Assembly: GCA_026119855.1 (NCBI GenBank)
Contig: JAOWBW010001473.1
Coordinates: 186,001-250,000 of the forward strand
Source of the DNA: Campanula takesimana
Taxonomy: Eukaryota; Streptophyta; Magnoliopsida; Asterales; Campanulaceae
Direction: 5' to 3'
DNA: 64,000 nt
A program made the translations under genes and the position numbers. The notes beneath the pieces are model-generated. The model was given only the letters and a program-made list of their open reading frames with translations, had not been told where the DNA came from and did not search any database. Below are positions 33,700-45,469 of this stretch, piece after piece; the stretch's first letter is position 1, and every line of letters begins with the position of its first letter.

Positions 33700-34140
33700 G
33701 GAACCTTTGTCTTCTCCTCATTATTGGGAGCCTTTGCCTTTTCTATGATGTGAGAGCCTACGAATGATGTTAATATTGTTTATTGGTTCAATGCTTGAAA
33801 TGTTTGGTTGCGCATTTACTGCCGACTCAAATGCATCGCTTGATCGTGTTTTCAAAGTCAAATTCCTACCGTGCGAGGGTTTATTATAGGTCGATGTTGA
33901 GCCGTGTCCAAATTTTGTTTTGAGATGCATTTGGGCATCACAAGTTATAGTACCCAAGGACACTCATTGGAGATTTGGTTCGGGTTTGGCCATCACTACT
34001 CGAGATGTGTTAGGCTTTATATATCTAGATCTTAATTGCAGATATTATAATTAGGACGAGCCTCCGACAGTTGGGGAGCGCCGCCTTCTTGAATTTTATT
34101 AATGCAATTATGTTTTGTTTTCTTTCAAAAAAAAAAAAAC
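33700..34140 (+). mobile_element. LINE (L1-type) 3' end remnant
   Basis: In broken frames it encodes an RNase H-like GSGLAITTRDVLGFI and the end PPTVGERRLLEFY, followed by an AT-rich tail and a run of A at 34128-34139. The layout is that of a 5'-truncated plant L1. The upstream extent is unclear. Confidence 0.5.
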
Positions 34141-34409
34141 TATATATTAATAGTCTTACTATTCTTCACTGTCATAATTTATTATTATTTTTTTTTAATA
34201 AAAGATAAAATGCCGCTTAGGCTCATCAATTGAATTATAAATAGGCTAGCACATGTTTTAAAAAATGAACTATAAAATGTTTTGTTTAGCGAATTGACGA
34301 TTTTATTAGTAATAAAAATTTATTACAAGATAACCATTTTTATTTTTTTTTAGCATAGAGTAGACTCCGTTTCAGGAAAAAAAACAAGCATAAAGCAGAG
34401 TCTAAAATA

Positions 34410-34628
34410 CTCCATCCGTCTCAAAATATATGTTGTTTTGGGAGTTAAATTTTCTCTCAAAATACTATCGTTTCACTATTTTCAAAGCTTTTTTATCGCT
34501 TTATGCCAATTATACCATTAATAATGATAGTGAACTATCTCTTACCTAACCATTTAATTACCTAGGTAGTTGAATTACTTTAGAGGTATTTGGGACTTCT
34601 TTACATGCATTATTGATATTTCTTAATA
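34410..34628. mobile_element. Truncated Stowaway-like MITE, inverted relative to its neighbour
   Basis: Starts CTCCATCCGTCTCAAAATA and runs as the inverse complement of the MITE at 34629-34892 for about 215 bp. It then stops at ATTTCTTAATA without its second terminus. Confidence 0.8.
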
Positions 34629-34892
34629 CTCCCTCCGTCTCAAAATAGATGTCATTTCAACCACTTCTCTCATATTAAGAAATGCAATTAATGTATGTGA
34701 AAAAGTCTCATATACCCCTAAAGTAATCCAATTACCTAGACAATTAAATGCTTGTGTAGGAGATAGTTCACTATCATTAATAAGGGTAGAGTTGGTATAC
34801 AAGAGCAAAATAGCATTGAAAATAGTAAAACGACAAGTATTTTGAGACAAAAATTAACTCCCAAAACGACATCTATTTTGAGACGGAGGGAG
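34629..34892. mobile_element. Stowaway-like MITE (264 bp), head to head with 34410-34628
   Basis: CTCCCTCCGTCTCAAAATAG to TATTTTGAGACGGAGGGAG, TA at 34627-34628 and 34893-34894. Confidence 0.85.
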
Positions 34893-34897
34893 TATGA

Positions 34898-35478
34898 TGT
34901 AATGGTTGCAGCGGAATTAAAATAAAAATAACCGGATAGGCAATTAATCGAATCAACGATTTAATTGACCCAATTCTAATTCACGAATTAGGGTTTGGCA
35001 AGAACAACACCAATAGTGATGAAGCTCTCGAATAAACGAAGGAATCTACCTTCAACAAAACCAACAATGGTTTCTAGGGAATAAACCCACAAAGATACAA
35101 AAGCAAACTTTAAAAAATAATCAAAATCAACTTGTTCAATACAATGAAATAAAAGAGTATTTAAAGGCTAGGAAATAATAAAAACCCTAATATAAAAAGG
35201 ACTCATAAAAGTTTACCAAAAATAATCCCAATTAATTAACCAAAAAGGAATTCTGAAAATAATTAATTCCTGGCGTCCAGGCCGAGCACGGTCGTGCCCT
35301 TAATATTGCACGCCCGTGCAATTCCAGTCGAGCTTCTTTGTATGCCCAAGATGTCGAGGTCCGGGCGGGTCTTTATCCTAATCCGGGCGAACCCTTGCTG
35401 ATTCGGCCGGGTAGCCTCTTAGGTCCGGTCGGATCTTTGTCCAGTCCTTGTTTTCGCTGGCTCGTGATATATCATACA
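34898..35478 (-). repeat. 3' LTR of a gypsy element
   Basis: On the minus strand it begins TGTATGATATATCACGAG at 35478 and ends GCAACCATTACA at 34898. The preceding TTCTAAAGAGGGGG is a polypurine tract. 581 bp. It abuts the MITE end at 34892 with only TATGA between. Confidence 0.7.
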
Positions 35479-36430
35479 CCCCCTCTTTAGAACGATTCGT
35501 CCCCGAATCATGTACCATAAAAGAACATCCCAAGGAAAGTGTAACGCCACGCTCGGACTTCCCTTTATCGAACAACCGCCTTGTTTTACCCTTGATTAAC
35601 TGCTTAGGCAAGGAACCTGAAATAAAAGATTTAGGAATACAAAGAGAACTAAGATGGTTGCTCGTTCCTTTGCACCCACCACCCTCCTTGTCCTTTAATG
35701 GGTACAAAACAAAACGACGCCCATATTTAACCAAACGGATCACATTAGTACGCCCACAATGCATGGAACCCACATCAAAATGCCACGGCCTACCAAGTAA
35801 AATCTGTAGCATTGATCCACCCAACAATATAAGGAGATGGATGGTTACGTACCTCAAGCTTGAGCTTATTTACCAAGCCTCGTGCCACCAAGTTCTCACT
35901 GCTGCCACTGTCAATAATAATGCGAACCGCCATATCATTGACCTCACCCTTGGTACGAAAGGTATTATGTCGTGCAGGATCAACCTTCACCGAGGGAGTA
36001 GGCAACTTACGAACCATACATGCGTGATGTTCGTCTCCGTCCCCATCTTCCACATTAGGATCATAACAACCCTCCTCGCAATCATCATCCTCTCGAGTCA
36101 CCATATTAATATTCTTGCGAAAAGTGCAACCACTAGAAATATGTCCTGTTTGCTCACATTTAAAACACTTGATTCTGTAGTTTTTTGCATAAGGATTATC
36201 CTTCGGTTGACCACCAGTAGCAGGGGTAACGGTCTTCTTAACCGGAACAGCAGGAGTTATCTGTTCTGCTGCAACGAGCTTAGAACCCACACCTCGTGCT
36301 GTCTCTTTAGCCATTATTGAATGACCAACAGAAGAACTAGAAGCTGTGTTGCCAAAAGTAGCAAGCTGACGTTCAACAGTCGAAGCCCGATCAATGGCCT
36401 CATCCAAAAAGTGAACTTGTAACAATTCAA
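35479..36430 (-). pseudogene. Ty3-gypsy gag-protease fragment, internally deleted
   Basis: The minus strand shows a gag zinc knuckle CFKCEQTGHISSGC (CX2CX4HX4C), then protease IIIDSGSSENLVARGLVNKL. After a frameshift comes ILLGRPWHFDVGSMHCGRTNV. Reading then jumps to a tail DSGTNRSKEG next to the polypurine tract. RT, RNase H and integrase are absent. It fits a Del/Tekay-like chromovirus deletion derivative; the lineage is tentative. Confidence 0.75.
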
Positions 36431-36655
36431 CCCGATAGTCTTAATTTTTTTTTTCTTTCCTTTTTTTGATTTGTTACAGCAAAATTTTCATATTTATAAA
36501 AATAAAATTCTAAAATTATTTTATATTTTAAAATAATAAATATAATTTTAAATTATTAAATCAAATGAAACTATTAAAAATTGAACAATGCTAAGGGCAC
36601 AAAATAAACTCTCTAAATCTTGCTCACAAACATTACTCTTAAAGATTACTATGTA

Positions 36656-36866
36656 CTCCTTCGTCCCATAGTATATGTCTACATTTCCTGTTTAATCTGT
36701 CCCAAAATATATGTCTACTTCCTAAAATGTCAAAGAATTTTTACTATTTCTCTCACGTATTCTCTCTCCTGCTTTATTTTCATACACACAAAACTTACAT
36801 TACTTTCACCATTTATTAATCTCTATGCAAATGAGAGGGTGAACATATATTCTGAAACGAAGAGAG
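36656..36866. mobile_element. Stowaway-like MITE (211 bp)
   Basis: CTCCTTCGTCCCATAGTATATG to TATATTCTGAAACGAAGAGAG, TA flanks. Confidence 0.7.
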
Positions 36867-37105
36867 TATTTAACAGCCTATTCGGCTTGGCTAAGAGGCT
36901 TCTAGAGGCTGGCAGAAAATCTAGTTTGGTTGGTATGAAACTTTATAGTAGTAACAAAAAAAAGGTAGTTGGATCCTACGAATGTTAGATAGCCCACGTG
37001 GATAATGTAGTGGCGTCAACTTTTCTGAGGTTTAAGGGAAAAGTACGTGTAGTAGCTGACCACCGATTTCATTCCCTATATTCAGTGACGTCACCCGTTT
37101 CTATC
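36867..37105. other. Unassigned intergenic sequence
   Basis: About 240 bp without a recognisable element or gene. Confidence 0.4.
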
Positions 37106-37107
37106 TA

Positions 37108-37620
37108 TTCCCTCCCGTCCGTTTAAAAACGATCTTCACACTTTTTCAGCTATTATTATAAATAATCGTTAACCAATAATTTTAGGTTGATTCAATTATA
37201 TAAATGAAAATAAAAAACTTGTATTGATAAATCATCGACAATACAACCAATAACAAATTTTAAATTTTTAATAAGATAATTAAATCAATATAATATTATT
37301 ACTCAAAGTTAATTCTTAATACTCCCCCAGTCTCATTTATATTGGTCACTTTTGATTTTTTTAGTCAACAAGATTGAAATTTGACCAAACATTAATGTCA
37401 ATTTAGTCATCCTACTGAAATTCTAATAATTGTTATTGTTAATTAATTAAGTGATTTATCAATATCAATTTTTAAAATTTCATTACCATGACTAAATTAA
37501 CATTTATGTTTGGTCAAAGTTCATTTGTGTTGACTGAAAAAAATCAAAAGTGGCCAATATAAATGAGACTGAGGGAGTGACGGTCAAAAAAATGTGAAAA
37601 TCATTTTGAGACAGATAGAG
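37108..37620. mobile_element. Stowaway-like MITE, 250-bp family, split by a nested MITE
   Basis: TTCCCTCCCGTCCGTTTAAAAACG at the left, GAAAATCATTTTGAGACAG at the right. Interior matches 30949-31199. It is interrupted at 37322-37577. Confidence 0.75.
37322..37577. mobile_element. Stowaway-like MITE with long inverted ends, nested
   Basis: CTCCCCCAGTCTCATTTATAT to the complement CTCCCTCAGTCTCATTTATAT. Pairing continues through TTGGTCACTTTTGATTTTTT and beyond. TA at the left; TG at the right, probably a changed TA. Confidence 0.8.
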
Positions 37621-37640
37621 TATTACTCTACCTATCATAA

Positions 37641-37904
37641 GGGCTCGTTTGGTAGTAAGATAAGAATAAGCCCGATTATTTATTCATGCATTAATTATTC
37701 ACCGATTACTATACATAAGGATTAATAATTGCACATGGGGATTTGGCCTGATGGCTAGAGCTCTTGGCTTCCAACCTGGAGGTCATGGGTTCGATCCCCC
37801 CAGAAGTTAGAGGGAAGGATTTCTCTCCCTAGGATTTATCTCCTAGGCGCTTCTGAGCGTGCATGTGTGTGTGTGTGGGTGGGTGGGTGGGTGTGTGAGT
37901 TGAA

Positions 37905-37941
<37 letters not shown>

Positions 37942-38475
37942 AAAAAGGATTAATAATCTAGTGTATGACATTTGGTAGCACCCGGATAAGATCGTTTTAT
38001 CCCACCTTTATCTTGATATCTTATTTGGTAGCACCCAGATAAGATCGTTTTATCCCACCTTTATCTTGATATCTTATTTGGTAGCCAAATAAAACAAAAA
38101 ACTGTAATTTTTAATCTAATACAAAATATATGCCTACAGAAAGCAGTAGAATGAACAAGAAGAAAGAAGAAAAAATAAGTTACCTGTTGGCTACGCTGAT
38201 TCTTAGTTGCTGCGAAACCTAGAGAAGGGTGAAGGGTTTTTTTACGTAGGCTTTGGGATTTATAAAAGGGTATATTTGAGATGAGAAAAAATGGACGTGT
38301 TTTGTTTATCGCCGTTCTAATAAAACCACCCCTTTTGTTGGGATAAATAAGTAGGGGATAAGCTCCTTATCCACCCCAACCTTCTAATTAGTCCACAAGG
38401 TTAAAAACAAACCAAACACTAACTTTAGCATTATTTATCCTATTCGGCCATTTATTCGGCCTACCAAACGGCCCC
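37641..38475. mobile_element. PIF/Harbinger-like element carrying a SINE
   Basis: GGGCTCGTTTGGTAG and complement GGGGCCGTTTGGTAGG form the ends, with TAA at both sides (37638-37640, 38476-38478). The interior contains a tandem 54-bp duplication at about 37972-38085 (GGTAGCACCCGGATAAGATC...). Confidence 0.75.
37730..37946 (+). mobile_element. tRNA-derived SINE
   Basis: Flanked by an 11-bp duplication GGATTAATAAT (37719-37729, 37947-37957). The body has a pol III A-box-like TTGGCCTGATGGCTAGAGC and a B box GGTTCGATCC, a GT/GGTG simple tract, and a poly(A) tail of about 35 bases. It inserted into the Harbinger-like element. Confidence 0.9.
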
Positions 38476-38487
38476 TAATAGTCTTGA

Positions 38488-39563
38488 TGTTGGAAAAATT
38501 ATTATTTGTGAAGGAAATTGTGCACGTCTCTTTTATTAAATAATAATTACAAATTGTGGTTGTATTTGTCCAAATTGATATTTGAAAAAATAAAGATATT
38601 AAGGCATATTCATGTGGATTATAGTTGGAATTTTAAGCAAAATTTGTTCTACAAATATTGTTTCTAAAGGCGGACTTCCCGTGAAACTTACCACTCGAGA
38701 TATAGATTACTCGAGAGAGGCGGGTTTCATAGGAGGAGGTTGACCTCTTAGAAGATGTATTTTGGTAGAAAATGATTTTGCTAGAAGAAATTTGCTAAAG
38801 GCAAATTAAGTGTCCAAAAAGAATTAGTGTTTCACTAATGTTTGGATTGTAACATCCTTAGCCTTAATATATGACTTAATATTGTCATTTCTAACTACCA
38901 AAAGTAACTACCCATGTTAATGTCATATTGAATGGGTGAGTAACTACCCATGAATATTGTATTGAATGGGTGAGTGAAAAGTCTTGGAGTTACAATTGTG
39001 GACAATATATATAGAAGTCATCCACAATTGTTGGAAGAATGAAAAAGGGTGTGGAAAATACTTAGAGAGAAGAAAAGAATTAGAGAATGCTAGAGAAAAC
39101 AAGTGTTGAAAAATACTTGTTTCTTGGTCAAGAAAGCATGGTGATATGAGATAGTACTTTAGGTACTATTTGTATATCAAGAGAAACACAAAATTCTATG
39201 GTTAGAGTTTTGTATGTTCTTATCTTCTTCTAGTGTTTCTCCTTTGTAATCGATGGTGATAACGTACAAGCACAATTGAATTCGCCGGGAACTCAAGTGC
39301 ATGAGTGCCCCCGGTCCGTCCGTTCTATCCTGGGAGACGTTCGTTCGTGAGTACCTTATGGTAACCTCAATGCACACATAAAACGGTGAGGGGGCGAATA
39401 AGTCTTAAGGAGACAATGATTAGCATTGGGCTCGGACAAATCCCTACAAAGGGACGGTTTCATTTAGTTTTCTTTTATTTTCCGTTCTTGTTTGTATTTT
39501 GTATCTATAATTGTTTCCCTTCTTCCCCTTGTATATTGTTATACAAATATAAATTTTCTAACA
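38488..39563 (+). mobile_element. Solo LTR, 1076 bp
   Basis: TGTTGGAAAAATTATT to AATTTTCTAACA, flanked by CTTGA (38483-38487) and CTTAA (39564-39568). A TATATATAG box lies near 39006. Copia-like termini. Confidence 0.8.
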
Positions 39564-39751
39564 CTTAATATTCTTTGGGTTGTACATTAACTAGTGTGTT
39601 TGCTCGTCAGCTGATAGAAACACCTAAGGTACATTTCCACGTTTTACTGTAGGGATTTTTCCTCTAGAGCCCTCCTAACCCAAATGTTATTCCATTTGAA
39701 GGAGAGGTCCTTTTTAAAGTACAAATAAGGAGCTCACTATAGATCTTAATT

Positions 39752-40334
39752 CCTCATCTCCATTGATCAGTCAAATATAGCTCCTAAATACCCAAACTGC
39801 CCCCACACCCTCAAACAAAACCCTCCCCCTCCCCTCCTTCCCATTTTCAACTCACGTTTTCTCTCTCTAAAACACACAGCACAAAATTTTATCTCATTTC
39901 TCTCTAAACCCTAGCCCCTCCCTTCCTCCTCCGTCGTCGGCGTCCAGATCCGGCTACATCGGCGTCGTTCAAGCCATCTCCGGCGACCGGCGTCTATACT
40001 TCGTCTCTCTCTCTTTGCGGATCTGTTCCCCCCTCTCTCTCTGAGATATGTCTCCATCTTTATTTTTCTCTCTCTCTCTCTCGGATCTATCGCCAGCTCC
40101 CTCTCTCTCTCCCTTCCTTTCTGGTCATCGACCTAAGACTCCGGCGAGCTTGCCTTCATCCACCAATTCGCCAGGATTGAAGACTAAGGTCATGATTTAT
40201 TCTCATTTTTCTTAAATTGCAGACTTTCAATTAGGGGCTAGGGCTTGTGAGTCGAGCGAAATTCCCAAATCCCCTCTCAATTTCTTTCAAATCAGAACAG
40301 AAATTCAAGGATATTAGCTATATGCATATGAATG
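39752..40334. repeat. Left-part copy A of the compound element
   Basis: 583 bp, about 97% identical to copy B at 44447-45024. It is cut at GAATG exactly where the copia LTR begins. C/T-rich, with a CT microsatellite near 40060-40080. Confidence 0.9.
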
Positions 40335-41797
40335 TGTTGGTCCCAGAGGGCAACAAGGGTATAGAACCGCTAGAGGGGGGTGAATAGCGGTCCAAAACTT
40401 TTTCAAAAATACCATTAAAATCAACCGAGTACTTATCAGTTTGGCCAACTGCGGTTCAAAGCACAAGAACCGAACTGATAAAATGCACAGCGGAGTTTGC
40501 GGTTTGGCCAAATAGGTTAGTTAAAGAGTTGGGAGGTTTGACTCAGGTTGAGAAAACGCTATAATGCAACTGAATAGTTAAACTTAAAGTTCAAAGGAAA
40601 ACACAATTCATCTTTCAAGTCATTTCGTATATGGAGACAAGTTAAAAGACCACAAACAAGAAAGATAAATACCAAGACAGAAAATAAAGATCAAACACAC
40701 AAGTTGAAGAAGTTCATTCTTAAATGAACTACGTCCTCTACCTAGATGGTTAGTCTAGGATTTTCCAATAGCTACTAGACTTGTATTAATTTAGAGGAGG
40801 TTTTACAAGATGAATCTAAACTCTAAACAATAAGTCTAACCTAAGCTATAATAACAACCGGTGTTTTCGAAGTATATAATCTATGTGATCATATAAATCG
40901 GGTGTGTGTGTGAAAAGAAATCAAATGCTCTAAGTATCTAAATGATGGTTGAGCAAATGGAAGTCTTTTGGTATAAGGGCTGAATATGAAAGGTTGTTAG
41001 GCTTGAAGCTTTAATAAAGAAAACTGGGTTTGCTAAGGAGATGGTTTGAAGATATGAATATCTGGGTTTGAATCTTCAAAGCAAACTTGAACACTTGGGA
41101 ATGAATCTCTTGAAGCTCAGCAACCTTCATTGTTGAATAATGGAGGCTATTTATAGGCAGAGCACCCTTGTGACCGTTGGGTAAAGATTTGAATCAAATC
41201 TGAAGGGTACAGTGCTGTCGAAATCCCATTGGTTGAGCTGTCATTTTCGTCCTTGGTTTTGTCTTGTAGTCCTAAGTAGCTGTTGCACCACTACCTGACA
41301 TTTGTCCTTTGTTGCAGAAAGGACTAACGGTAAACAATTCAAACTGATAGACAAACCGACATTCCTTGCAGAAACTCTAAGTTAACTTAGAGTTATTTTG
41401 ACAAGACATAACAACATCCCTTTACGGTTAAAAATAGAATGTTTGTCTAAGGAATAAATGACATATCTTTAATTCTTCAATAACTGCTCTGCGGTTTCAC
41501 CAAGCATAGGAGCGGTTTGAAGGATGATCTTGATGGGCGGTTTCATCAAACATGCAGACTGCAGTTTGATGAAAACTGAAGGACTCCATGCTAGCGGTCT
41601 CAAGATGACGGCTTGAAGCACTAAACCGCTAAGGTATAAAACCGAACTATACTCAGCCTAGACAATCAAAAATCTAGAAATGAACTTATCTAAAAATTGA
41701 AGTAGAACTTCATTACATGCGGTCCTAAAGTCCATAAAAAGACACGTGGCATGGATCAATCAAATTAAGGTGGGTGTACTAACAATGAATCCTAACA
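40335..41797 (-). mobile_element. 3' LTR (1463 bp) of a truncated copia element
   Basis: On the minus strand it starts TGTTAGGATTCATTG at 41797 and ends CTGGGACCAACA at 40335. The preceding CAAATAGGGGGAGAT is a typical copia polypurine tract. A second copy of this LTR lies at 29431-30246. Confidence 0.85.
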
Positions 41798-42370
41798 ATC
41801 TCCCCCTATTTGATTGATGCCATTACCACACTATGATAATAGCAAAACATTGTACTTGGTAAGAACATGTCCGAAATAAATTTCATGAAATTGCATGTCC
41901 CAAGTCAATGCACACACTATGCTAGATCATAGATTTCTAATCTATCAAAAACAAGGGAAATGAAGAAAAGATAGAAAATAAATACATTCAGATGCATATA
42001 GAATGATATGATTTTGAGAGTCAGAAATGCATGTTTAAACTGAATGTTTAAAACACAATGCACTTAATAGTATTTTCATGATGAATGTAGTGCATGAGGT
42101 TTTAAGAAATGCAAGCATTGTTTCACAAATAAGCAGTTTGAATAAACAAAGTTTTGGAAACAGAATGCTATGCAGTCATTCTCATTATAATTCAATCATA
42201 AATGTTTGAAACTTACAAAGTACATGAATTATAAGAGAAAACACAAAAGACTTAGAAATTGCAATCTAGTCTATCCCATCACCGGCAGCAGGAGCTATAA
42301 CTTCTTCAGCATTTTCAGCAATATTGGCCTGCGCGGCTTGATCATCAACTGCAGCTTGATCTTGGGCGGC

Positions 42371-44438
42371 TTAATCAACACTAGCATTGTTGGATTGGTC
42401 AGCATTTCTAGAACCGGAGGCATGGGCGGTTTCAACGACCAAATTTGCTGCACGAAGCCGAACCACAGTCGGTTCATTGATTCTAGATTCAATAGCAGCA
42501 GTTTGTCTGACTAGACTGTCGGTTCTAAGCAATAAGTGCTCAGAGCTGTCAAATGAATGTTGAGCCAAGATGTCAAGATTTCCTTCAATAGAGTCCATCC
42601 TGGTATCAACTGCCTGCTGCTTTAAGGAATAAATCCCATGGTTGGTTCTGACCATGTCTTGATGGGCAAGTTGATTTTCCAAAACTCCTTTCAGCATATT
42701 TTTGATCTCAAAAATATCATTCACTCTCTCCCCCTTAATGGCATCAAGATCAGACTGAATAGTGAGGAGATGAGTGTCAAACCGAGAAGTGGCGGCTTGC
42801 TGATTAAACTGAATGTTCCTAACTGCATCTATCAAATTGGCGGTTGAGGCACGAAGTGGTAAAACTGGATAGGAAGAAACTGAAGGAGGAGGTTCATCAG
42901 AAGGAGTATAGTCTGGCACAGACTCATCATCGGAAGAAAGAGAGATGGTATCATCGGTTTGATGGGAAGGAGAAGAATGTAGTTTAGATTTGCCTTTCAG
43001 GAGAGTATGTGCATCTTCTAAGGTTTCACCCATAGACACCCTAATGGCGGTTTCAAATTCTATGGGGTCAAAAGGAAGGGAAAAATAATAAGGAATAATT
43101 TCGGTTTGAGGAGGAGGAACATCATATCTCATACAGTCATCATAGAGAAAGATGTAAGGAGAAGGCACAACGAATATTCTATATAGATTGGGAATGCAAA
43201 GACAATTAAAGAACATAAAGAATTTGGAGGTAAGAGTAGGATCATTCATAACCTGATAGGCTATTTCAGCCAAGAGCTGTTCTGCAGTGGCTAGAATGAT
43301 TTGGTCCACAACAGCTTCCATATCATCTTTGGGAAAAATTGCATAAGGATTGGGGCGCCCTGACTTGAGAAACCTTTCTTCGGCTTTAGCAGCGGCACGA
43401 GCACGAGCCCCAGCCCTTCTATCCCTTGAAGTTTATGATTTGAACCGCTTCAAATAGGAAGCCAGTTCTGCAGCACTCTTCCTTTTCCTTGTTTTCGGTT
43501 TGATAATTAAAACCGTTGTCTGAGCCGAAGGAAAAGCAGTAGATAGAACCGACGGTTGAACTTCAGTTAAAGCTAGCGGTTGAACCGAATAAGATGGTTG
43601 AGCCGAAAATGTAGAAACCAAAGGTTGAGCAATTGAGAGAACTGGTGATGGTAGAACCGCTGCAGCATACGGTAAGTCTGGAGATGAATGACTGGATCCT
43701 GGTTGAACTGGAGATGACTGAACCGGAGACGGAGTGTGCTCTGGTGAGTCAAACTTCAATTTTCTCTTAAGTGTTGGAGGTGAGTCCTCAATCATCATAG
43801 GATTGATGCCCGCCTTCCTCATTTCAGCCCTTTTCCTTAGCTCCTTAGCAAATGAGATCTCTTTTGTAATCAGCCTCACTGATGTCTACTGCTCCTAGTG
43901 GTCTTGACTGCCAATGTTCCACAAAATCACTTTTCTTCACTAACCTTCCTCTTTTCTTCGGCGGTTGAACCTCAAGGATTTCAATGTCTTGCTCAGGTTC
44001 ACCAAGTGCCTCAGACACATCAGTCTGCTCAGGCATAGCCGCAGCCTCAAATACTCCGGTTTGCTCAGGCTGTACCACAACCTCAGACACTTCAGTCTGC
44101 TCAGGCTCGGTTTGAAGAGAAGGTTTAAGGTTTGGAAGGGCATTATAAATGGCAGCCAACTGTTCATCAGTGAACTGAACAGAGGGCGGTTTAGAGGTAG
44201 GAGGTTTAGGAGGAGAGGAGATAGGAATGAAAAGATGAGGTGGAGGAATGAGTTCTGGAATAGATTTGGCTTTGGCAGCTTTGAGAGAGGAGGCATCCAT
44301 TGCAAAGTTGAGGAATTTCTCCACATTCTGATGTAATGGGGAGAGAGGTTTAATTTGAGGTTTTGGGATGGAGGGTTTAGAAGTGATAGGTTTAGAGAGA
44401 GTAGGTGATAGTCTGATAGGGGGAAAACCCTCAAACAA
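42371..44438 (-). pseudogene. Extra ORF before the 3' LTR of the copia element
   Basis: About 690 codons on the minus strand, broken by a frameshift near 43860 and a TAA at 43433-43435. Otherwise it is continuous. The N-part is rich in Pro/Gln/Glu repeats (PEQTEVSE, PEQTGVFE, PEQTDVSE), then comes a basic Ser/Pro part (PKTRKRKSAAELASYLKRF). A C-part has FDTHLLTIQSDLDAIKGE and a predicted coiled coil. No RT, integrase or zinc knuckle. Some copia lineages have such a third ORF (env-like position); function unknown. The very first residues overlap the junction near 44425. Confidence 0.6.
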
Positions 44439-44446
44439 AACCCTCC

Positions 44447-45024
44447 CCTCATCTCCATTGATCAGTCAAATATAGCTCCTAAATACCCAAACTGCCCCCA
44501 CACCCTCAAACAAAACCCTCCCCCTCCCCTCCTTCCCATTTTCAACTCACGCTTTCTCTCTCTAAAACACACAACACAAAATTTTCTCTAATTTCTCTCT
44601 AAACCCTAGCCCCTCCCTTCCTCCTCCGTCGTCGGCGTCCAGCTCCGGCTACATCGGCGTCGTTCAAGCCATCTCCGGCGACCGGCGTCTATACTTCGTC
44701 TCTCTTTACGGATCTCTTCCCCCTCTCTCTCTCAGATATGTCTCCAGCTTTATTTTTCTCTCTCTCTCTCTCGGATCTATCGCCGGCTCCCTCTCTCTCT
44801 CCCTTCCTTTCTGGTCATCGACCTAAGACTCCGGCGAGCTTGCCTTCATCCACCAATTCGCCAGGATTGAAGACTAAGGTCGTGATTTATTCTCATTTTT
44901 CTTAAATTGCAGACTTTCAATTAGGGGCTAGGGCTTGTGAGTCGAGCGAAATTACCAAATCCCCTCTCAATTTCTTTCAAATCAGAACAGAAATTCAAGG
45001 ATATTAGCTATATGCATATGAATG
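44447..45024. repeat. Left-part copy B of the compound element
   Basis: Same sequence as copy A, followed without a break by the rest of the element. It is preceded by a 20-bp filler (ACCCTCAAACAAAACCCTCC) that also occurs about 55 bp inside each copy. Confidence 0.9.
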
Positions 45025-45469
45025 TTTTAAATTCAAGGTACTCCTAGAGTGAAGTCAATGTTTTGAGTAGTGCTATTGGTTTTACAGCTGTGTGCGGTCC
45101 AATGCTCAACAAAAACTGAAATACACTCCCTGAGAGTTCTATGATTTTTTTAGTGGGGGTGGGGGGTGGGAAGGGTTGATTTCCAGCAAACTATGATAGT
45201 ATGATTACATACAATGGCTAATCAACTTTTCTATGGATGGCAGACTGACTCTGAAATTCGTATACATTAGTAGGGAGCAGCTGAAATAATTCAAAGCTCA
45301 TGTATATGATATCTGGATGCAAATGGTTCCTTGTAATCCATTGAAAATGATAGGGTCAATAAGAAGCAATGTGTTCATGAAGAAAGAGGAACATTACAAA
45401 AACTTTTGAAGACCATATCAAACTATGATCACATTCAATGATTAATTAACCTTTTTTAAAAAAAAATGA

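Noticed and set aside
37735..37810. tRNA-like sequence with A and B boxes
   Set aside because: It is the head of a SINE with poly(A) tail and target duplication; no proper acceptor stem closes it.
42371..43321. 316-codon minus-strand frame as a host gene
   Set aside because: It is followed directly by a copia polypurine tract and LTR, so it belongs to the retroelement.
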